DNA of 64,000 nucleotides from Acidobacteriota bacterium. Lineage in GTDB: Bacteria; Acidobacteriota; Terriglobia; Bryobacterales; Bryobacteraceae. The DNA lies in NCBI GenBank assembly GCA_016871155.1, contig VFZO01000004.1:1-64000 (forward strand). The letters run 5' to 3'. The position numbers were made by a program, and so were the translations under genes. The notes under the pieces were generated by a model. That model did no database searches. It had not been told where the DNA came from and saw nothing but the letters and a program-made list of their open reading frames with translations. Shown here piece after piece: positions 31,669-40,891 of this stretch. Position 1 is the first letter of the stretch. The number at the start of each line of letters is the position of its first letter.

Positions 31669-32441
31669 TGAGACTCACGTTGAATATTTGGCGGCAACCG
31701 TCCCCGGCCAGCAACGGTGCGATGGTGCGGTATGAAATGACCGAAGTCAGCGAGCATATGTCGTTTTTGGAAATGCTCGACGTCCTGAACGAACGGCTGA
31801 CCGGCAGCGGCGAGGAGCCGGTGGCGTTCGACCACGATTGCCGCGAGGGCATCTGCGGCTCCTGCGGTTTCGTCATCAACGGCGTGGCCCACGGACCGCG
31901 CCGTGGCACCACGGTTTGCCAATTGCATATGCGCGAGTTCAGCGACGGGGACGAGTTGTTCCTGGAGCCGTGGCGCGCCGCCGCGTTCCTAGTCGTCAAG
32001 GACCTGGTTGTGAATCGCGCGGCCTTCGACCGCATTATCGCCGCGGGCGGATTCGTGAGCGTCTCGACCGGCTCGGCCCCCGACGGCAACGCCATTCCGG
32101 TGCCAAAGACCTCCGCAGACCGGGCCATGGCCGCGGCTACCTGCATCGGCTGCGGCGCTTGCGTGGCGGCGTGCCCAAACGCTTCGGCTTCGCTGTTCAC
32201 ATCGGCGAAGATCGCTCACCTGGGCCTGCTACCGCAGGGCCAAGTCGAGCGTTTCGACCGCGCCGTGAACATGGTGAATCAGGCCGCTTCCGAGGGTTTC
32301 GGCAATTGTACGAACATTGGCGAGTGCGAGGCGGTCTGTCCGAAGTCGATCGCGCTTGAGAACATAGCGCGGATGAACCGGGATTTCGTTGTTGGCGCCT
32401 TTACCTACCGGAAAGCGGCGGCTGAGGGCGGCGCGATATAG
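31668..32441 (+). CDS. sdhB: Succinate dehydrogenase iron-sulfur subunit
   Basis: A 257-residue electron-transfer subunit linking SdhA to the quinone site. The N-terminal ferredoxin-like domain has the [2Fe-2S] motif [10 protein letters not shown] with a later cysteine in TVCQLHM. The C-terminal domain has [12 protein letters not shown] and [12 protein letters not shown] for the [4Fe-4S] and [3Fe-4S] clusters. The ATG overlaps the sdhA stop; the longer open frame that begins at 31281 runs inside sdhA and is not real. A DUF1592 haem protein starts only 13 bases downstream in the same direction. Confidence 0.98.
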
Positions 32442-32454
32442 TAGCGCGTGAAAC

Positions 32455-34350
32455 ATGTTTACGCGGGTGATCGGCATCACGTTCACGGCCGCCGTCTGCG
32501 CAGCAGCACCGGCGTCGTTTGACGATGGGCAGGCCGCTTTAAGGAAGTACTGTCTCGCCTGCCACACGGACGCCTCGCCGCAGGGAGGGTTTCGCCTCTC
32601 GGCGGTTTCGACCCGCGAATCCTTAACCACGGAGGCCCGGAAGTGGACTACGGTGGCCAGCCGGCTCCGCGGTTTCGAGATGCCGCCCAAGGGCGCGCCG
32701 GGGCCGGGCTTGGACGAGCGCGAGGGGATCGCAAAATGGATTGACCAGGCTTTGCACGCGGAGGCCTGCGCCGCCGGGCCGGCGGCGGGACCGGCGCCGA
32801 TTCGGCGGTTGAATCGCGACGAATACGCGGCGACGCTGCGGGACCTTTTGGACATGCACTTGGATCTGGGCCGGCTGCTGCCGGCCGACGGCGGCGGTGG
32901 GGAGGGATTCGACAACGCGGCCGAGACATTGTCGCTGTCGCCGCTGCACACGGAAAAGTACATGGATGCGGCGAAGTTCGCGATGGAATTCGCGGCGCGC
33001 GAGTATAAGTCGCGGGTGAAGATCCTGGTGGCCACCCCAGGCAAAGGCGTCACGCCCACGCAAGCGGCGCGCCGGATTTTCGAGACCTTTCTGCCGCGCG
33101 CATTCCGCCGGCCGGTGACGGCGGCCGAAGTCCAGCCCTACGTCGAGCTGTTCCACACGGCGGGAGCGAAGGGGCTGTCGTTTGAGGAGTCGATCTTCTT
33201 TTCGCTGCGCGGCGCGTTGGTTTCGCCGCTGTTTCTATTCCGTTCGGAACCGCCCAACGCGACGGGCAAGGCCCGGCCCTTGGAATCCTACGCCATGGCG
33301 TCGCGGCTTTCGTATTTCTTGTGGGGATCGATGCCCGACGAGCTCCTCATGGACCTGGCGGCCGCGGGAAAGCTTCAGGACGCGGAGGTATTGCAGCAGC
33401 TTGTTAAGCGGATGCTGCGCAACGACAGGTCGCTCGGCTTCGCCCAACGGTTTACCGAGCAGTGGCTGCACATTCGCGACTTGAGCGGAGAGAAAACGCC
33501 CGACGCGAAGCTATTTCCAGAGTTCGCCAACGATGAGGAGCTTCGGTCCGATATTCGCTTGCAGCCGGCGTTTTTCTTTCGCGAAATGCTGGTACGGAAT
33601 ACGTCGATTCTCGATTTGATCGACTCCACGCACACCGTGGGCACCAGCAATCTGGAAAAGCACATGGGCACGAAATTGCCGCTGGATCCCGGCCGGCGGA
33701 AACAGCCGCAATGGATCGCGCTGCCCGAAGGCTCCAATCGCGGCGGAGTGCTTGGCATGCCGGCGGTGCTGGCGGTGTCGTCGTATCCCTACCGCACCAG
33801 TCCCGTTTTGCGCGGCGCGTGGATCCTGGAGTCCATGCTTGGCACGCCGCCCCCCCCGCCCCCGCCGGACGTGCCGGTGCTGGAGGAACCGCAGGCCGGC
33901 CATGCCAAAACCATGCGCGAACGGCTGTCGCAACATCGTTCGAACGCAGCGTGCAGCGGCTGCCACAGCCGAATCGACGGTCTCGGTTTCGCGCTTGAGA
34001 ACTACGACGTCATCGGCCGATGGCGGTCCGAGGACGCCGGCAAGCCCGTGGATGCGTCCGGCGAAATGAACGACGGCACGAAGCTGGAAGGTCCTGCCGG
34101 ATTGCGCCGGGCGCTGCTGGACCGCAAGGACCTTTTCCTGCGGCATTTGACTTCGAAAATGCTGGGTTACGCGCTAGGACGCGGCCTTACGCTGAAGGAC
34201 GGCTGCACGGTGGATGCAATCGTCAGCGAAGTGAAGCAGAATAGTTATAGTATCCATGCGCTTGTGAATGCGATCGTCCTGAGTCAACCGTTCCGGATGC
34301 AGTCGCCAACCGTAATGCCAGCCGCCGTGAAAGAGAAGGTAAAGCCGTGA
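32455..34350 (+). CDS. DUF1592-type multidomain cytochrome (module 1)
   Basis: A 631-residue exported protein of the Planctomycete/Acidobacterium DUF1592 group. After a signal peptide (MFTRVIGITFTAAVCAAAPA) it has a c-type haem site (CLACH, near residue 33), then DUF1587 (RRLNRDEYAATLRDLLDM), DUF1595 (ARRIFETFLPRAFRRPVT), DUF1592 (SLRGALVSPLFLFRSE), DUF1588 (SNRGGVLGMPAVLAVSSYPYRTSPVLRG) with a second haem site (CSGCH, near residue 503), and DUF1585 at the end. A run of seven prolines lies before the second haem. The biochemical role of the family is not established; periplasmic electron transfer during polymer or alcohol oxidation is plausible. The stop overlaps the next gene as GTGA. Confidence 0.92.
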   Translation: MFTRVIGITFTAAVCAAAPASFDDGQAALRKYCLACHTDASPQGGFRLSAVSTRESLTTEARKWTTVASRLRGFEMPPKGAPGPGLDEREGIAKWIDQALHAEACAAGPAAGPAPIRRLNRDEYAATLRDLLDMHLDLGRLLPADGGGGEGFDNAAETLSLSPLHTEKYMDAAKFAMEFAAREYKSRVKILVATPGKGVTPTQAARRIFETFLPRAFRRPVTAAEVQPYVELFHTAGAKGLSFEESIFFSLRGALVSPLFLFRSEPPNATGKARPLESYAMASRLSYFLWGSMPDELLMDLAAAGKLQDAEVLQQLVKRMLRNDRSLGFAQRFTEQWLHIRDLSGEKTPDAKLFPEFANDEELRSDIRLQPAFFFREMLVRNTSILDLIDSTHTVGTSNLEKHMGTKLPLDPGRRKQPQWIALPEGSNRGGVLGMPAVLAVSSYPYRTSPVLRGAWILESMLGTPPPPPPPDVPVLEEPQAGHAKTMRERLSQHRSNAACSGCHSRIDGLGFALENYDVIGRWRSEDAGKPVDASGEMNDGTKLEGPAGLRRALLDRKDLFLRHLTSKMLGYALGRGLTLKDGCTVDAIVSEVKQNSYSIHALVNAIVLSQPFRMQSPTVMPAAVKEKVKP

Positions 34351-35672
34351 TCTTGCGCCGTCCCCGTTTATCCCGCCGCACGTTATTGCGCGGCGCCGGT
34401 TGCGCAATCGGTCTTCCATGGATGGAAGCGATGGCCGCTCCGGCGAAGGCACCGGTACGCATGGCGTTTCTCTACATGCCGAACGGCGTGAACGTGGCGA
34501 ACTGGTTTCCTAAGGAGACGGGCCGGCAGTTCGAACTGCCGCTAACGCTCTCCCCGCTAGCTCCCGTGAAGAATGAGCTGACCGTGCTGTCGAACCTGTG
34601 GAACGCGAATTCCAAGGGTGGCGACGGCCACTACGTGAAGGAAGCCGCAATTCTCACATGCCAGACGATTCGCAAGACACAGGGCGCCGACTTGGCCAAC
34701 GGCGTCTCAGTGGATCAAGTGGGCGCGAAGGCGGTGAAGAACCAAACACCTCTTCCATCGTTGGAGCTGGGCGTAACTCCCGTGGCAATCGGCGTCGACG
34801 CCGTCGTCGGCTACACCCGTGTCTACGGTTCGCACATCGCCTGGAGCGACCCGATTACCCCGCTGGCCCGCGAGCTGAACCCGCGCTCCGTTTTCGAACG
34901 CCTGTATCGCGCCGCCTCCGGCACGCAAACCGATCAGGCGAAGATGGATACCCTGTTGATCGACCGTGTACTGGGCGACGCCAAGAGCCTGCGCTCGCGC
35001 ATCGGGGCCGCGGACCAGATCCGCCTGGACGAGTATCTGTCGCTCATGCGTTCGCTCGAGGATCGCGTGAAACGCGCTTCGGCCGGCGCGCAACGCGAAT
35101 GGAAGTCCCGCGCGCCGATCGACCCCAAATCCGCTCCAACCGGCCGGCCCGTAGACCATGCCGAGCACATCCGCCTGATGCTCGACATGATGGCGCTTGC
35201 GTTCCAGACCGACACGACACGCGTGAGCACCTTGATGTTTGGCAACTCAGTCTCCAACGTCAGCTTCCGCTTTTTGGAAGGCGTCAGCGCCGGCCACCAC
35301 GACGTGTCGCATCATCAGAACGATGCCGATAAGTTGCGCCAGTATCAGATCATCAACCAGTGGCACGTGGCGCAGTACGCCCACCTGCTGCAGCGGCTGA
35401 AGGCGATGCCGGAGGGCGACTCCAATGTCCTTGACAACTCGATGATCGTGTTCGCCTCGGCGCTGTGCGATGGGAACAAGCACGATCCGCACAAACTGCC
35501 GGTGCTGGTAGGCGGACGCGGCGGCGGACGCGTCGATTCCGGCCAGCATCTGGTCTACAGCGTGGATTCCCCGCTCTCGAATCTCTACGTGTCGATGCTC
35601 GACGCCTTTGGCGCGCCTGTGGAGCGGTTCGCCGATTCGACCGGACCACTCGCCGGCTTCCTAAAGGGATAG
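34347..35672 (+). CDS. DUF1552 twin-arginine exported protein (module 1)
   Basis: A 441-residue DUF1552 protein with a GTG start inside the stop of the DUF1592 gene. The N-terminus is a twin-arginine signal (LSRRTLLRGAGCAIGLPWME), indicating export in folded form, perhaps with a cofactor. Conserved stretches include FLYMPNGVNVANWFP, VLSNLWNANSKGGDGH and, late, ALCDGNKHDPHKLPVLVGG. DUF1552 genes regularly follow DUF1592 genes, so the two products probably work together, the haem protein taking electrons from this one. No catalytic residue assignment is possible from the sequence alone. Confidence 0.92.
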   Translation: MILRRPRLSRRTLLRGAGCAIGLPWMEAMAAPAKAPVRMAFLYMPNGVNVANWFPKETGRQFELPLTLSPLAPVKNELTVLSNLWNANSKGGDGHYVKEAAILTCQTIRKTQGADLANGVSVDQVGAKAVKNQTPLPSLELGVTPVAIGVDAVVGYTRVYGSHIAWSDPITPLARELNPRSVFERLYRAASGTQTDQAKMDTLLIDRVLGDAKSLRSRIGAADQIRLDEYLSLMRSLEDRVKRASAGAQREWKSRAPIDPKSAPTGRPVDHAEHIRLMLDMMALAFQTDTTRVSTLMFGNSVSNVSFRFLEGVSAGHHDVSHHQNDADKLRQYQIINQWHVAQYAHLLQRLKAMPEGDSNVLDNSMIVFASALCDGNKHDPHKLPVLVGGRGGGRVDSGQHLVYSVDSPLSNLYVSMLDAFGAPVERFADSTGPLAGFLKG

Positions 35673-35675
35673 CGT

Positions 35676-36074
35676 ATGCGGTGGCTCCTGTTCGCCGTTT
35701 CGCTGAGCGCCTCGGATTTCACCGGCATCTGGACCGGCCAGGTATCCACCGGCCGCAACAACGACACAGTAGATATCGCGTTCCAACTGCAGCAGAGCGG
35801 CGCGCGGATCTCCGGCAAACTCTACGGAGATTATTCAAGCAGCAGGATCGTGGAAGGGACCATCGCCGGAAAACTGGTGACGTTTGTTGTGGTGGTTCCT
35901 GAGCAGGCAGGCAACGAGATCAACGACACGCGGGTGCGATTCACCGGTACGATGCTTTCGAACGGCGAACTGGAACTGACCCGCGAGCGCGAGGCCTCCA
36001 CGCGCGCGGGAAGCGGAGCGGGCGCATTCATCCGGCCGGGCTCCAAGGCCACGTTCAGGCTGAAACGCCTATGA
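35676..36074 (+). CDS. Small exported beta-rich protein of unknown function
   Basis: A 132-residue product with a very short hydrophobic leader (MRWLLFAVSLSAS) and a beta-rich body (DFTGIWTGQVSTGRNNDTVD, ISGKLYGDYSS, ITRVRFTG-like strands) that resembles small lipocalin or barrel-type proteins, though I do not recognise a named family. It begins 3 bases after the DUF1552 stop, so it is probably the third product of that module. Its stop overlaps the ATG of a broken oxidoreductase gene as ATGA, showing that the pseudogene was once co-translated with it. Confidence 0.75.
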   Translation: MRWLLFAVSLSASDFTGIWTGQVSTGRNNDTVDIAFQLQQSGARISGKLYGDYSSSRIVEGTIAGKLVTFVVVVPEQAGNEINDTRVRFTGTMLSNGELELTREREASTRAGSGAGAFIRPGSKATFRLKRL

Positions 36075-37170
36075 ACGGGCGCGTCTTTCTGGCGGGCGCT
36101 TCGGCGTGGGCGGCCACGCCGAAGTATCGCGCCGCGCTGATCGGCCGCACCGGTCACGGCGGCTTCGGCCACTAGTGGGACGCAACCTTTGCCGGGTTTC
36201 CAGAGGTTGAGGCGCTGGCCGTGGCCGGCGCCGATGCCGCCGGCCCGGAATAGGCGCGTACCCGCGCGAAGGCGCCGCGCGGGTAGCGGACTACCGGGAA
36301 ATGATCGCAAAGGAGAAGCCCAACCTTGTGGCGATCTGCCCGCGATCGTTGGGGGAACGCCTTCCGACGTTCCGAGCCGCCGCCGACGCCGGCGCGCATA
36401 TCATGATGGAGAAGCCCTTCGCGAAGGACCTCCGCGACGCCGATGCCATGGTGACGCTGGCGGACCGGCATCGCATTCGCGTGCAAGTGGGCACACGGCG
36501 CGGCCTGCGCCTTTCACCCTGCGCGCCAAGGCCTATCTCGACAGCGGCGGAATCGGCGAGTTGATGGAGATCCGGTCGCGCGGCAAGGAGGGTCATCGCG
36601 CGGGCGGTGAGGACATGATGGTCCTCGGCACGCACCAGTTCGACCTGATGCGTTTTTTCGCCGTTTTGGTGCTCCGCGCACGTGACGCGCATGGAAGCGC
36701 GAGAGGCTACCGAGCCGCTGGGGAAAGTCGCCGGGCGGGAGATCGCCGCAACGTACTTTTTCAGCAGCGGCGTTCATGACTACTTCGCCACACGGTCCAA
36801 CGACGCGACCACGGGCGACAGATTCGGAATCACGCTCCTTGGTTCAAAGGGCGCGCTGTGCCTGCCCACCACGACCGTTCCTGGCGAGGCTCCGCTCGTG
36901 CTGCAGGGCCGCTCCTGGGCCGCGGGGAGCTGGCAAAGTATGCCGGAGGGATCGCAGGACCCCGCTACCTCCAGGCCGGCCGCGAACCACATGATCGTAG
37001 CCGATCTTCTGGATGCCGTCACGAAAAATCGCGCACCCGCGCGCAGTCACATCGACGGTGGTCGGGCCATTGAGACGGCGCTTGCGCCCTACCAATCGGA
37101 GAGAAAAGGAAGAGTGCGTACGGCGCTCCCCCTCCTCGGTCGTGATCACCCGTTAACTACTGGGCTCTGA
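36071..37170 (+). pseudogene. Decayed Gfo/Idh/MocA oxidoreductase
   Basis: Pieces of one oxidoreductase can be read in succession across two frames of the plus strand plus a third. The first piece (AALIGRTGHGGFGH) meets TAG at 36173 and again at 36251. The reading then shifts by about 36285 (MIAKEKPNLVAICPRSLGER, including the family motif MMEKPFAKD), shifts again near 36490 (LRAKAYLDSGGIGELMEI), and once more near 36660 (EATEPLGKVAGREIAATYFF to the end). Two nonsense codons and at least three frameshifts exclude a functional product. The neighbouring 60 kb show only one other frame problem, so general sequencing error is unlikely. The end overlaps the convergent DUF2911 gene. Confidence 0.88.
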
Positions 37171-37669
37171 CAGGCACGGTGGCGATGGTGTTTTCCCACT
37201 CCAGGCGAAGGCTGGCGGCCGATAGCGTCATCTTGTAACTCTCGATGGGCGCCGAAGCCTTTTCGAGCTTCATCTTCGTCCGGCCCAGATCGTTGGAAGC
37301 GTTGTAAACGGTGCCCCACTGGCCGGTCTGCTTATTGATGACCAACTGCCACTCTTTCTCCTCGGGCCACACATAGATCGTGTAGTCGCCGGCTGGGACC
37401 TTCAAATCGCCGATCGTCAAGTTGGCTTCGGTGTGCAGCGCCGTGGCGGAATTCGCGCCTGCGCGCCACACTTGGCCATAGGGAACCAGTCCGCCGAAGA
37501 TCTTTCTTCCACGCATGGACGGGGAGGCGTATTTGATGGAAACCGCCTTGCCGCCGATCATGGCGGAGGTCTCGGCGGCAGGGCTAAGCGGCGCCTTCTT
37601 TTTGGCTTCTTGCGCAACCAGCGTCAGGGCGATGGCCGCGAGAGAGATGGTGAGTAACTTCTTAGGCAT
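37157..37669 (-). CDS. DUF2911 exported protein
   Basis: A 170-residue product starting at ATG 37669 with a signal peptide (MPKKLLTISLAAIALTLVAQ). The DUF2911 pattern is clear: ISIKYASPSMRGRKIFGGLVPYGQ-type stretch (VSIKYASPSMRGRKIFGGL), RAGANSATALHT, and PAGDYTIYVWP, followed by beta strands to the C-terminus. The family is widespread in Bacteroidota and Acidobacteriota and its role is unknown. The longer frame from 37768 runs into the divergent dehydrogenase gene and is not used. Its 3' end overlaps the pseudogene by 14 bases. Confidence 0.88.
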   Translation of the reverse strand: MPKKLLTISLAAIALTLVAQEAKKKAPLSPAAETSAMIGGKAVSIKYASPSMRGRKIFGGLVPYGQVWRAGANSATALHTEANLTIGDLKVPAGDYTIYVWPEEKEWQLVINKQTGQWGTVYNASNDLGRTKMKLEKASAPIESYKMTLSAASLRLEWENTIATVPVRAQ

Positions 37670-37712
37670 GGTGGACGTTCCTTTTGATATTGTTCCACTA
37701 CGGAGTTTCACT

Positions 37713-39572
37713 TTGTCCAGTCCCGATCGTCGGAAATTCTTGCAGGCGGCCGCCGTGTCCGCCGCCACGCTTCCAGGCGCCCGCGCAAAAACTTTCGACC
37801 GCGCGAAGGAATGGAACCACTATGGCGGCGACGCGGGCGCCTCGCGCTACTCGCCGGCCAGCCGGATTACCAAGTCGAACGTGAAGAGCCTGAAGGTGGC
37901 GTGGACACACAAGACGGCAGACTCGAACGCCCGGCCCGCCACCTCGATCGAGTGCACGCCCATCGTCGTCGACGGCGTGCTGTATCTCACCACCGCCCGC
38001 GTGAAGGTACAGGCGCTGGACGCCGCTTCCGGAAAACTGTTGTGGACCTTCGACCCCGGTGAAGGCGTGGCCGCGCGCCGCGCGCCGGGTGTCAACCGCG
38101 GCGTCTGTTACTGGGAAGAGGGCGACGACAGGCGCATATTCGCCACCTATCGCGACCAGCTTTGGGCGATCAACGCCAAAACCGGAAAACCCGTGGAAGG
38201 CTTCGGCGCCAAGGGCATGCTGGATCTGAAGGAAAACTTTGATCACGACATGAAGGGCCTGACGTTTAAACACTCCTCGCCTGTTGTCGTGTTCAAGGAC
38301 GTCGTGATCACGGGCGGCGGAGGCGGCGAGGGCCCGTATCCGGAAGCGCCCGGCCACATCCGCGGCTGGGACGCCAAGACCGGCCAGCGCCGCTGGATCT
38401 TCCACACCATTCCCAAGCCCGGCGAGTTCGGCCATGAGACCTGGTCCGGCGATTCGTGGAAGTATACAGGCGGCACAAACAACTGGGGCGGCATGAGCGT
38501 CGACACCAAGCGCGGCCTCGTAATTGCCGGCATCGGCTCGCCGAGTTTCGACTACTGGGGAGGCAACCGGTCCGGAGACAATCTGTTCGGCAACTGCGTC
38601 CTGGCGATCGACGCGCTGACCGGCAAACGGAAATGGCATTACCAGATCGTCCGCCATGACATTTGGGACTACGACATGCCATGCCAGGCCGCCGTCATCA
38701 CCATGAAGTATGGCGGCAAGACCGTGGACGCCGTGGTGCAACCGACTAAGCAGGCGTTTCTGTTCTTCCTGGACCGCGAAACCGGCAAGCCGGTTTATCC
38801 GGTGGAGGAGCGCTCGATTCCCGGTTCGAAAATGCCGGGCGAGGTACTGGCAAAGTCGCAGCCGCATCCCCTAAAACCGCCGCCCGTGTCGCGCATCGGC
38901 TGGCAGGAGGATTGGATCACCGACATTAGCCCGGAGGCGCGCGCGCACGTGAAGGCGATTGTCGACAAATTGGAGCACGGCAAACTCTTCCATCCGGCTC
39001 CCATGAGCGGCGGCATTATTCATCCCGGCTTCAGAGGCGGCCCGTTGTGGGGCGGATGCAGTTTCGACCCGAAGCGGAATTGCGTCTTCATCAGCTCCGA
39101 TGAAACGACGAACTGGATTTCGTTCGAGGAGTCCAAGCCAGGAATGAACGTCAAATACGCTCTATCGAACCGGCGCGAACTACTGGATCACGAAGGTTAC
39201 CCGGGTATCAAGCCGCCGTGGGGCTACATGACGGCGATCGATCTGGAGAAGGGCGATTTCAAATGGCGTGTTGTGAACGGCGAGTTCAAGGAACTCACGC
39301 GGCGCGGCGTAAAGAAGACCGGAACACCTTCGCATGGCGGCTGCATCTGCACCGCGGGCGGAGTCGTCTTTATGGCTGGAACCTTCGACAAGATGATTCG
39401 CGCGTTCGACTCCGACACCGGTGAGGTATTGTGGCAGTATGAGTTGCCGGCGGGCGGATTCGCCACGCCGATGACCTACGAAGCCGGCGGCAAGCAGTAC
39501 GTTGTGATTGCCGCCGCAGGTGGAAAGAGCGGTTCCGAAGCCAACGATGAGTTTATTGCGTTTTCTCTGTAG
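37713..39572 (+). CDS. PQQ-dependent alcohol/sugar dehydrogenase
   Basis: A 619-residue quinoprotein with the eight-bladed beta-propeller fold. Repeated blade motifs are plain: ALDAASGKLLWTF, GWDAKTGQRRWIF, AIDALTGKRKWHY and AFDSDTGEVLWQYEL. It should oxidise an alcohol or sugar in the periplasm with pyrroloquinoline quinone. The N-terminus reads SSPDRRKFLQAAAVSAATLPG, a twin-arginine-like signal. I chose TTG 37713, which has GGAG 7 bases upstream and begins this signal; ATG 37668 is the in-frame alternative. There is no haem site in the protein itself, but a pentahaem cytochrome gene overlaps its end by 26 bases and is the likely electron acceptor. Confidence 0.93.
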   Translation: MSSPDRRKFLQAAAVSAATLPGARAKTFDRAKEWNHYGGDAGASRYSPASRITKSNVKSLKVAWTHKTADSNARPATSIECTPIVVDGVLYLTTARVKVQALDAASGKLLWTFDPGEGVAARRAPGVNRGVCYWEEGDDRRIFATYRDQLWAINAKTGKPVEGFGAKGMLDLKENFDHDMKGLTFKHSSPVVVFKDVVITGGGGGEGPYPEAPGHIRGWDAKTGQRRWIFHTIPKPGEFGHETWSGDSWKYTGGTNNWGGMSVDTKRGLVIAGIGSPSFDYWGGNRSGDNLFGNCVLAIDALTGKRKWHYQIVRHDIWDYDMPCQAAVITMKYGGKTVDAVVQPTKQAFLFFLDRETGKPVYPVEERSIPGSKMPGEVLAKSQPHPLKPPPVSRIGWQEDWITDISPEARAHVKAIVDKLEHGKLFHPAPMSGGIIHPGFRGGPLWGGCSFDPKRNCVFISSDETTNWISFEESKPGMNVKYALSNRRELLDHEGYPGIKPPWGYMTAIDLEKGDFKWRVVNGEFKELTRRGVKKTGTPSHGGCICTAGGVVFMAGTFDKMIRAFDSDTGEVLWQYELPAGGFATPMTYEAGGKQYVVIAAAGGKSGSEANDEFIAFSL

Positions 39573-40068
39573 CGCGGCGCTGCTCGCCGCCCAGGACAGG
39601 GAGTACAAGCCCAAGGAAGAGAAGATTCCGGGCCCGCCCATTGAGCAGCCTATCGCGTATAGTCACAAGGTGCATGCGGGGCGACTCGGCATAAAGTGCA
39701 CGATGTGCCACACCATACCCGCCGCGTCCGATGACGGCTTCCGGGCCACCTTCCCATCCGAGAGGACTTGCATGGGCTGCCACGCATCCATCAAGAAAGA
39801 TTCGCCCGCCATTCAGATACTGGCGGAGTTCGCGGCAAAGAAGGAGGCGGTGCCCTGGAAGCGCGTCTACCGCGTTCCCGACATCATCTGGTTCAGCCAC
39901 AGCGTTCATGTGAAGGAGGCGAAGGTGGAGTGCGCTACCTGCCATGGCGACGTGGCGCAGCGCGACGTGCTGTTTCAGGAAAAGTCCGTGGGAATGATGG
40001 CCTGCATGGCCTGCCACGCAGAACACAAGGCGCCGAACGGCTGCGATACTTGTCATTCCAGCCAATGA
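39547..40068 (+). CDS. Pentahaem c-type cytochrome
   Basis: A 173-residue exported protein with five CxxCH haem motifs: CTMCH, CMGCH, CATCH, CMACH and CDTCH. The signal peptide begins MSLLRFLCSAALLAAQ from ATG 39547; the frame is open a little further upstream but lies inside the dehydrogenase gene. The YSHKVHAG and FSHSVHV stretches provide histidines suited as distal haem ligands, as in cytochrome c7/c3-type proteins. By position it should carry electrons away from the PQQ dehydrogenase. Its stop overlaps the truA start as ATGA. Confidence 0.93.
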   Translation: MSLLRFLCSAALLAAQDREYKPKEEKIPGPPIEQPIAYSHKVHAGRLGIKCTMCHTIPAASDDGFRATFPSERTCMGCHASIKKDSPAIQILAEFAAKKEAVPWKRVYRVPDIIWFSHSVHVKEAKVECATCHGDVAQRDVLFQEKSVGMMACMACHAEHKAPNGCDTCHSSQ

Positions 40069-40814
40069 AGACATGGAAGCTGACGCTGGAGTACGACGGC
40101 ACGAAGTACAGCGGATGGCAGGAACAAACGAACGCACGCACCGTGGCCGGCTCGCTTCGCGCCGCGATTGAGGATCACCTCGGCGCCGGGATCGAGTTGA
40201 TGGGCGCGGGCCGGACCGACGCCGGCGTCCACGCGCTTGGCCAGGTGGCGCACGTGCGAGTGCACCGGCCCGGACGGCACGACACGCGAACGCTGCACCG
40301 CGCCTGGAATGAGCGCCTGCCATCGGACATCTCGATTCTCGAGATCGAGGACGCGCCACCCAAGTTCCACGCCCGCCACGATGCCACCGCTCGAACGTAT
40401 CTCTACCAAATTGCCACGCGCAAGACGGCGTTTCATAAGCGGCACGTCTGGTGGATCAGGGAGCCGCTGGATCTGGAGGCGATGCAGCGGTGCGCCGCGC
40501 TATTCACGGGCCGCCACAACTTCTCCCGCTTCGCCCAACGCGATCCGTCCCGTCCGGAGGAATCGCCCATCGTCGTGGTGAATCACGCTGAGGTTTTCGC
40601 CGACGACTTTTTGATCCTGTTCCGCGTCGACGCCTCACATTTCCTGTGGCGCATGGTACGACGGCTGGTGGGTGTAACGGTCAAGGCCGGCTTGGGCGAG
40701 TTGACGATCGCCGGCGTCGAGACGCTTGTGTCCGGCGCGCAGTCGTCCCACGACGTGGCTGCCTGGACCGCGCCGGCGGCGGGGCTGTTTTTGGAGTCGG
40801 TGCGGTACTCGTAA
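40065..40814 (+). CDS. truA: tRNA pseudouridine(38-40) synthase TruA
   Basis: A 249-residue enzyme that converts uridines 38-40 of the tRNA anticodon arm to pseudouridine. The catalytic aspartate 52 sits in GAGRTDAGVHA, preceded by the conserved opening LTLEYDGTKYSGWQ, and the C-terminal half has FHARHDATARTYLYQI and the FLWRMVRRLVG motif. The start was set at ATG 40065, where it overlaps the cytochrome stop; a longer frame begins inside that gene. Coupling of a tRNA-modifying enzyme to a periplasmic cytochrome is probably just dense packing. Confidence 0.98.
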   Translation: MKTWKLTLEYDGTKYSGWQEQTNARTVAGSLRAAIEDHLGAGIELMGAGRTDAGVHALGQVAHVRVHRPGRHDTRTLHRAWNERLPSDISILEIEDAPPKFHARHDATARTYLYQIATRKTAFHKRHVWWIREPLDLEAMQRCAALFTGRHNFSRFAQRDPSRPEESPIVVVNHAEVFADDFLILFRVDASHFLWRMVRRLVGVTVKAGLGELTIAGVETLVSGAQSSHDVAAWTAPAAGLFLESVRYS

Positions 40815-40891
40815 GGCTTTGTAGGAGGCACCCCCCTATCCTTCGTTTCGACAGAACGGTTGTTATCTCGAAAAAATGGGGCGGGGGCGGG

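Noticed and set aside
33850-33875. Run of C bases in the first DUF1592 gene as a second phase-variable tract
   Set aside because: The frame is intact through it and it simply encodes seven prolines.
37698-38867. 389-codon minus-strand open frame
   Set aside because: Antisense to the PQQ dehydrogenase, which has convincing propeller repeats.
40815-40891. Terminator or riboswitch near thiD
   Set aside because: The gap lies downstream of thiD, and I see no stable stem with a T-run and no TPP-riboswitch-like sequence.
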